A DNA stretch of 64,000 nt from Sandaracinaceae bacterium (GTDB lineage: Bacteria; Myxococcota_A; Polyangia; Polyangiales; Houyiibacteriaceae). Under the pieces are notes generated by a model. That model was not told the origin of the DNA. It did not search any database and was given only the letters and a program-made list of their open reading frames with translations. This document shows, one piece after another, positions 60,151-64,000 of the stretch; position 1 is the first letter of the stretch; each line of letters opens with the position of its first letter. The stretch is from positions 248,001-312,000 of the forward strand of contig JACKEI010000003.1 of NCBI GenBank assembly GCA_020633075.1, written 5' to 3'. A program made the position numbers and the translations under genes.

Positions 60151-61467
60151 ATGAAGTCCGTCGCTTCCTCTCGTTCTTCGTCCCCACAGCCCGCAGAGAG
60201 CAAGCTCCACCGCTCTCTCGGGCCGTTCGCGCTCACCTTCGACGGGCTCGGCATCATCCTCGGCGCCGGCATCTACTCCATCATCGGTGTGGCTGCGGGA
60301 CGCGCCGGCGACGCGCTGTGGATCGCGTTCTGCGCGAGCGGCGGCGTGGCGCTCTTCACTGCGCTCTCCTACGCGGAGCTCGCCACGAGCTACCCCACGG
60401 CGAGCGCCGAGTTCACCTATGTCTCCCGGGCGTTCCCGGGGGCCCCGTCGGTCGCGGTCGTCGTCGGTACGCTCGTGGCCTTCTCGGGCATCGCGACCGC
60501 GGCCGCCGTCGCGCTCGCGTTCGGCGGCTACCTGGCGCACTTCGTCGCCGTGCCGCCCGTCGTCGCTGCGCTCGCGCTGCTAGGGGCGGCGACCACGATC
60601 AACATGGCCGGCACGCTCCAAGCCTCGTTGGTGACCATGGTGTTCACCCTGGTCGAGGTCTCGGGTCTGATCGCGGTCGTGCTCATCGGTGCCAACGCGC
60701 CGGACTTCGGTGACGCGCTCTCTGCGGACGTTCACGGCGGGCTCGCGAGCGCCACGGCGCTGGTGTTCTTCTCGTTCCTCGGCTTCGAGAGCATCGCCAA
60801 CCTGGCCGAGGAGGCCAAGAACCCCGGCCGTGACCTCCCCATCGCCATCTTCGCGTGCCTCGCAGTGACCACCGCGCTCTATGCGCTCGTCGCGCTCGCC
60901 GTCGTCGCGCTCGTCCCATCCGAGCAGCTCGCGGCGAGCGATGCACCGCTGGTCACGGCAGTGGCCGCACGAACCCGCTGGGGCTCTCCAGCGCTCGGTG
61001 GTGTCGCGCTCTTCGCGACCGCCAACACCGTGCTCGCGGCGGTCCTCATAGCGAGCCGCGTTCTCTTCGGGATGGCTCGTCAGCGAGCGCTCCCGCCCCT
61101 GCTTGGTCGGCTCTTCCCCAAGCGCAAGACGCCGTGGGTGGCCATCCTCGTCACGAGCGGGGTCGCGGCGGCCTTGCTCCCGCTCGGCGAGGTCGAGGTC
61201 GTCGCGGGCGTCTCGTCGTTCGCCGCGCTGCTCGCCTTCGTCGCCGTGAACCTCGCGCTCATTGCGCTCCGCCGCCGTGACCCGGACCGCGAGCGCCCGT
61301 TCCGCGTGCCCCTGGCCATCCGCGGCGTCCCGCTCATCCCCATCGTGGGCGTGCTGACCAGCGTGGCGTTGCTCTCCCAGCTCGACGTCGGCGTGCTGCT
61401 CCTCGGAGGAGCGCTCTCGGTGCTCACTCTTGCGGTCGCCCATGGCCTCCGCAGACGAGCCGGTTGA
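60151..61467 (+). CDS. APC-family amino acid permease
   Basis: A 438-residue transporter with about 12 hydrophobic segments. APC landmarks: LTFDGLGIILGAGIYSIIGV (TM1), ALSYAELATSYPTASAEFTY (TM3), FSFLGFESIANLAEEAKNPG (TM6 and following loop) and FGMARQRALPPLLGRLFPKR. Such permeases import amino acids or polyamines by cation coupling. ATG 60151 is chosen because the upstream in-frame segment from 60022 is Arg-rich and not membrane-like. It is divergent from the amine oxidase gene (178 nt between starts), so polyamine use is a reasonable guess for the pair. Confidence 0.9.
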   Translation: MKSVASSRSSSPQPAESKLHRSLGPFALTFDGLGIILGAGIYSIIGVAAGRAGDALWIAFCASGGVALFTALSYAELATSYPTASAEFTYVSRAFPGAPSVAVVVGTLVAFSGIATAAAVALAFGGYLAHFVAVPPVVAALALLGAATTINMAGTLQASLVTMVFTLVEVSGLIAVVLIGANAPDFGDALSADVHGGLASATALVFFSFLGFESIANLAEEAKNPGRDLPIAIFACLAVTTALYALVALAVVALVPSEQLAASDAPLVTAVAARTRWGSPALGGVALFATANTVLAAVLIASRVLFGMARQRALPPLLGRLFPKRKTPWVAILVTSGVAAALLPLGEVEVVAGVSSFAALLAFVAVNLALIALRRRDPDRERPFRVPLAIRGVPLIPIVGVLTSVALLSQLDVGVLLLGGALSVLTLAVAHGLRRRAG

Positions 61468-61577
61468 CGGCACCGCGTCGACGGTGTGCGTGGTGCGGAT
61501 GATGGCAAGCGAGCTCGCCCGCTCGGACTCTGCGACATGGAGCGTGACAACGCGCGAGAGACGTCTGACGCTCCGGC

Positions 61578-62477
61578 ATGCGCGTGATGGTGACAGGCGG
61601 TACCGGCGGGGTAGGGACGGTGCTGACCGCTCGCCTTCTGGACCGTGGTGACGAGGTGCTTGTCCTCTCGCGTGACGCCGTGCGGGCTCGCGCGCAGGTC
61701 GACCCGCGCGTGCAGCTCATCCAAGGCGATCCTTCCTGCGCCGGCCCTTGGCAGGAGGCCGTCGCGACCTGTGACGGCGTGGTGCACCTCGCGGCGCACA
61801 GCGTGTGGGGAGGCCGCTGGACCGAGCCCGAAAAGGGGCGCATCCGGGCGAGCCGGATCGACGGCACGACCCGCGTCGCCGAGGCGGTCGCCGCCGCGGG
61901 AGGCCGCACCGCGCTGGTCTCCGCCTCGGCGGTCGGGCAGTACTACGGAAAGCACGGCGACGAGCCCGTCGGGGAGGACGCCGAGCCCGCCGACACCTTC
62001 ATCGCGTCCGTGTGCGCCGAGTGGGAGCGCGCCTGCGCCCCGGCCCTTTCGGCGGGTGTCCGGGTGTCGCACGCGCGCATCGGCGTGGTCCTGTCCTCCG
62101 CGATGCAGAAGATGGCGGGCCCGTTTCGCTGGTTCCTCGGGGGAGCTCCGGGCCCAGGCCATCAGTGGGTTCCGTGGGTCGATCCGCGCGACCTCGCGGA
62201 CATGCTCATCTTCGCCCTCGAGCGGTCGGAGGTCGTCGGGCCCTTCAACGCGGTCGCTCCGGAGCCGGTGCGCATGCGAGAGTTCGCAGCGGCCGTGGGC
62301 CGCGTGCTCGAGCGGCCGGTGTGGGTGCCCATCCCCGCGTTCGCCGTCCGCTGCGCGCTCGGCGAGGTTGCGTGCTTGGTCGTCCAAGGAGCGCGGGTAC
62401 ACCCCATGAAGCTCGAGGCGCTCGGTTTTCGGCACACCCACGCGGACCTCGACCTCGCCCTGCGCGACCTGCTCTAG
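61578..62477 (+). CDS. TIGR01777-type NAD-dependent epimerase-like protein
   Basis: A 299-residue atypical SDR (YfcH/SDR39U1 group). The Rossmann motif is VMVTGGTGGVGTVLTARLLD; then DGVVHLAAHSVWGGRWTEPE, SRIDGTTRVAEAVAAAGGRT, LVSASAVGQYYGKHGDEPVG and VSHARIGVVLSSA, all family signatures. The C-terminal DUF1731-like part is present (WVPIPAFAVRCALGEVACLV, VHPMKLEALGFRHTHADLDL). The reaction is not defined. It looks complete. Confidence 0.9.
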   Translation: MRVMVTGGTGGVGTVLTARLLDRGDEVLVLSRDAVRARAQVDPRVQLIQGDPSCAGPWQEAVATCDGVVHLAAHSVWGGRWTEPEKGRIRASRIDGTTRVAEAVAAAGGRTALVSASAVGQYYGKHGDEPVGEDAEPADTFIASVCAEWERACAPALSAGVRVSHARIGVVLSSAMQKMAGPFRWFLGGAPGPGHQWVPWVDPRDLADMLIFALERSEVVGPFNAVAPEPVRMREFAAAVGRVLERPVWVPIPAFAVRCALGEVACLVVQGARVHPMKLEALGFRHTHADLDLALRDLL

Positions 62478-62563
62478 CAGCCCGTTGGAGACCCCTCCCT
62501 TCCTCTCGCTTGCAGCCCAGGGCCATCGACAACGCAGCTCTCGCTCGACATCCTGAGGACTCC

Positions 62564-63430
62564 GTGCCCCGGACTTCACGCGTCAGCCCCTCCCCGTGCC
62601 TCGCTGCCCTCGCTGTGCTCGCTGTCGTGGGGTGCGGTGGCACGTCGGATGTCCCGCACGACATGGGCCGGGATCAGCTCGACCTGGGCGCGATCATCAC
62701 GCCGCCTCCATGCGGCGGGCTCGGCACCGCCCGCTACCGCATCACGGCCCTGCACATCCCCACCGCGGTGGACGTCAGCCAAGGCCGGCGTGTCGGGCAC
62801 AACGTGGACGGAACGGGCACGACCTGCGGCGTCGAGGACTTCCCGGGCGGCGTCGACAACGCCTTGATCGATCTCTCCTCGGAGCTGACCACGTTCACTC
62901 CGCCCGACGGAGGGTTCGACTTCCAGGCCGCCATAGACGCGGCGCTGAACTGCCCAGCCGACGCGGAGCCCACGACCTGCACGCGCCTCGAGCTCTTCGT
63001 GAGCGTGCACTCGGGCACGGCGTGCGCGGTCGTCGCGTTCGAGGACGGCGAAGGCGCGACCCTCGCGGGACCGGCCGTGGGCAGCCTCGACGGAAGCGGC
63101 GGCCTACGCCTCCAGGCTGAGGGGCTCGCTCTCAGCATCCCCGCCCACACGCAGGCCGGGGTAGTCAGTATCGACCTGGCCGTCTCCAACCTCGTCATGA
63201 CCGCCACTGTCGGCGCCAGCGAGCTCAGCGACCTCGTCCTCGGTGGCTTCATCGAGCGCAGCGCCTTCGAGACGTTGATGATGGAGCTGCTTCCCGCGCT
63301 CGGAGACGGCGTGACGTACCCTGACATCGCGCCGTTGCTAGAGGACCTCTACGACGTCGAGCTGGGCGGCATGTGCTCCGGGTTGTCGCTGGGCTTCACC
63401 GGGGCCGCCACGCTGGTAGCGTCCCCCTAG
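62564..63430 (+). CDS. Lipoprotein of unknown function
   Basis: A 288-residue lipoprotein from GTG 62564 with GAGGA upstream. The signal (SRVSPSPCLAALAVLAVVGC) ends in lipobox VVGC. The mature part has a short acidic linker (DMGRDQLDLGAII) and two beta-rich segments with conserved-looking cysteines (CGGLGTARYRITALHIPTAV, CTRLELFVSVHSGTACAVVA) followed by strand repeats (AGVVSIDLAVSNLVMTATVG). No family recognised. The long frame upstream to 61805 is the shadow of the epimerase. Confidence 0.75.
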   Translation: MPRTSRVSPSPCLAALAVLAVVGCGGTSDVPHDMGRDQLDLGAIITPPPCGGLGTARYRITALHIPTAVDVSQGRRVGHNVDGTGTTCGVEDFPGGVDNALIDLSSELTTFTPPDGGFDFQAAIDAALNCPADAEPTTCTRLELFVSVHSGTACAVVAFEDGEGATLAGPAVGSLDGSGGLRLQAEGLALSIPAHTQAGVVSIDLAVSNLVMTATVGASELSDLVLGGFIERSAFETLMMELLPALGDGVTYPDIAPLLEDLYDVELGGMCSGLSLGFTGAATLVASP

Positions 63431-63525
63431 TGCCTGGTCACGACACTCCGCGGCTCAGAACGCGCGCAACGACCGGAAGTCTCACGCTGCGGTCCGACTT
63501 CGGGCATCATCCGGCGAGGAGCTGC

Positions 63526-64000
63526 CTTGGAACGATTCGTCCGCTGTCGACACTGCAACCTGCCGCACGTGGCCTCGGTGCTGCGCTGTCCCTTCACCGG
63601 CAAGGCTGTCGACCCACAGACGCGCTTGCCCGACGATGGTGTGTGGGTACCGTCGCGGGACGCTCTCACGGGGACGCTGCTCGACGAACGCTACCTGGTG
63701 GGCGCCAACATCGGCGACGGGGCGATGGGCACGGTCTATCGCGCCGAGCACGTCAACCTGGGGACCGAGGTGGCGGTCAAGGTCCTGCACTCCCGCTTCG
63801 AGGCAGGTAGCGCGGCCGAGAAGCGCTTCCTGCGCGAGGGGCACTCCGCGGGGCGCATAGACCACCCGAACGTCGTACGCATCTTTGACGTGGGTCGCCT
63901 GCCTGACGGAGCTCCGTACCTTGTCATGGAGCTGCTCGAGGGTGAGGAGCTGAGCGCGTCTATCCCAGAGGGGGGCTTGCCCCCTGCGCGCGTCGCTGAC
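63526..64000 (+). CDS. Ser/Thr protein kinase with N-terminal zinc ribbon, cut by window edge
   Basis: The first 158 residues are visible. It starts at TTG 63526 with AGGAG 5 nt upstream. Residues 7-23 (CRHCNLPHVASVLRCPFTGK) look like a small metal-binding ribbon (C-x2-C and one more Cys). The kinase domain begins at about residue 55: YLVGANIGDGAMGTVYRAEH (Gly loop), VAVKVLHSRF (catalytic Lys), DHPNVVRIFDVG, LVMELLEGEEL. The HRD and DFG motifs lie beyond the window. It is the third Hanks-type kinase here and belongs to the myxobacterial kinase style. Confidence 0.9.

Overview
The window is high-GC, densely coding bacterial chromosome. Its style is that of a myxobacterium (Myxococcota, possibly the Polyangiales/Sandaracinus side, inferred). 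Support comes from about eighteen lipoprotein-type signal peptides, three Hanks-type Ser/Thr kinases, two proteins with the PATAN/DUF4388 region often seen in this phylum, an RpoH-like sigma factor, TIG and FG-GAP repeat lipoproteins, and Asp-Met-Gly-Pro-rich linkers behind lipoboxes. No rRNA or CRISPR array was seen; one tRNA was found.

Layout. 1-24.5 kb is orderly core-like sequence. It holds secreted and lipoproteins, a receiver-PATAN-TM-TPR protein (4968-7835), an RpoH-like sigma factor, and a TetR/partner pair. A tight three-gene operon encodes a Ser/Thr kinase, a LytS-type histidine kinase and a LytTR response regulator (19110-15067, minus). Next to it lie a divergent second Ser/Thr kinase with a coiled-coil tail, a Ppx/GppA exopolyphosphatase and an FG-GAP lipoprotein. 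This block ends at a tRNA-Leu(CAA) gene with its own terminator (24463-24590).

24.6-45.3 kb, directly downstream of the tRNA, is an accessory region full of mobile-element debris. It contains an IS91-type transposase fragment, a tyrosine-recombinase fragment, a complete IS5/IS427-group element with CTAG target duplication, a complete IS66 element with terminal inverted repeats and a 10-bp flanking direct repeat, and an IS630 fragment. It also carries two toxin-antitoxin modules (AbiEi/AbiEii and VapB/VapC), a TetR-regulated Rieske dioxygenase, several broken genes and low-GC orphan genes. Its most striking feature is a dispersed repeat with an exact 39-bp right-hand core. Six copies lie in the same orientation, all ending at the same base, with left ends of different length. 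It looks like the fixed terminus of an unrecognised mobile element.

45.3-64 kb returns to mostly metabolic and envelope genes: metallophosphoesterase, DUF1624-like acyltransferase, CFA-synthase-like methyltransferase, alpha/beta-hydrolase lipoprotein, MBL-fold protein, a LysR remnant, a pair of translationally coupled lipoproteins, a serine hydrolase, a flavin amine oxidase, an APC permease and a TIGR01777-type epimerase. The window ends inside a third Ser/Thr kinase.

Functionally, the core part is rich in signalling (phosphorelay plus Hanks kinases) and surface lipoproteins. In both TA modules the best sigma70-like promoter places transcription start at or next to the antitoxin start codon, overlapping an inverted-repeat operator, so leaderless autoregulated expression is likely. 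All domain calls are from reading the translated sequence; no database search was run.
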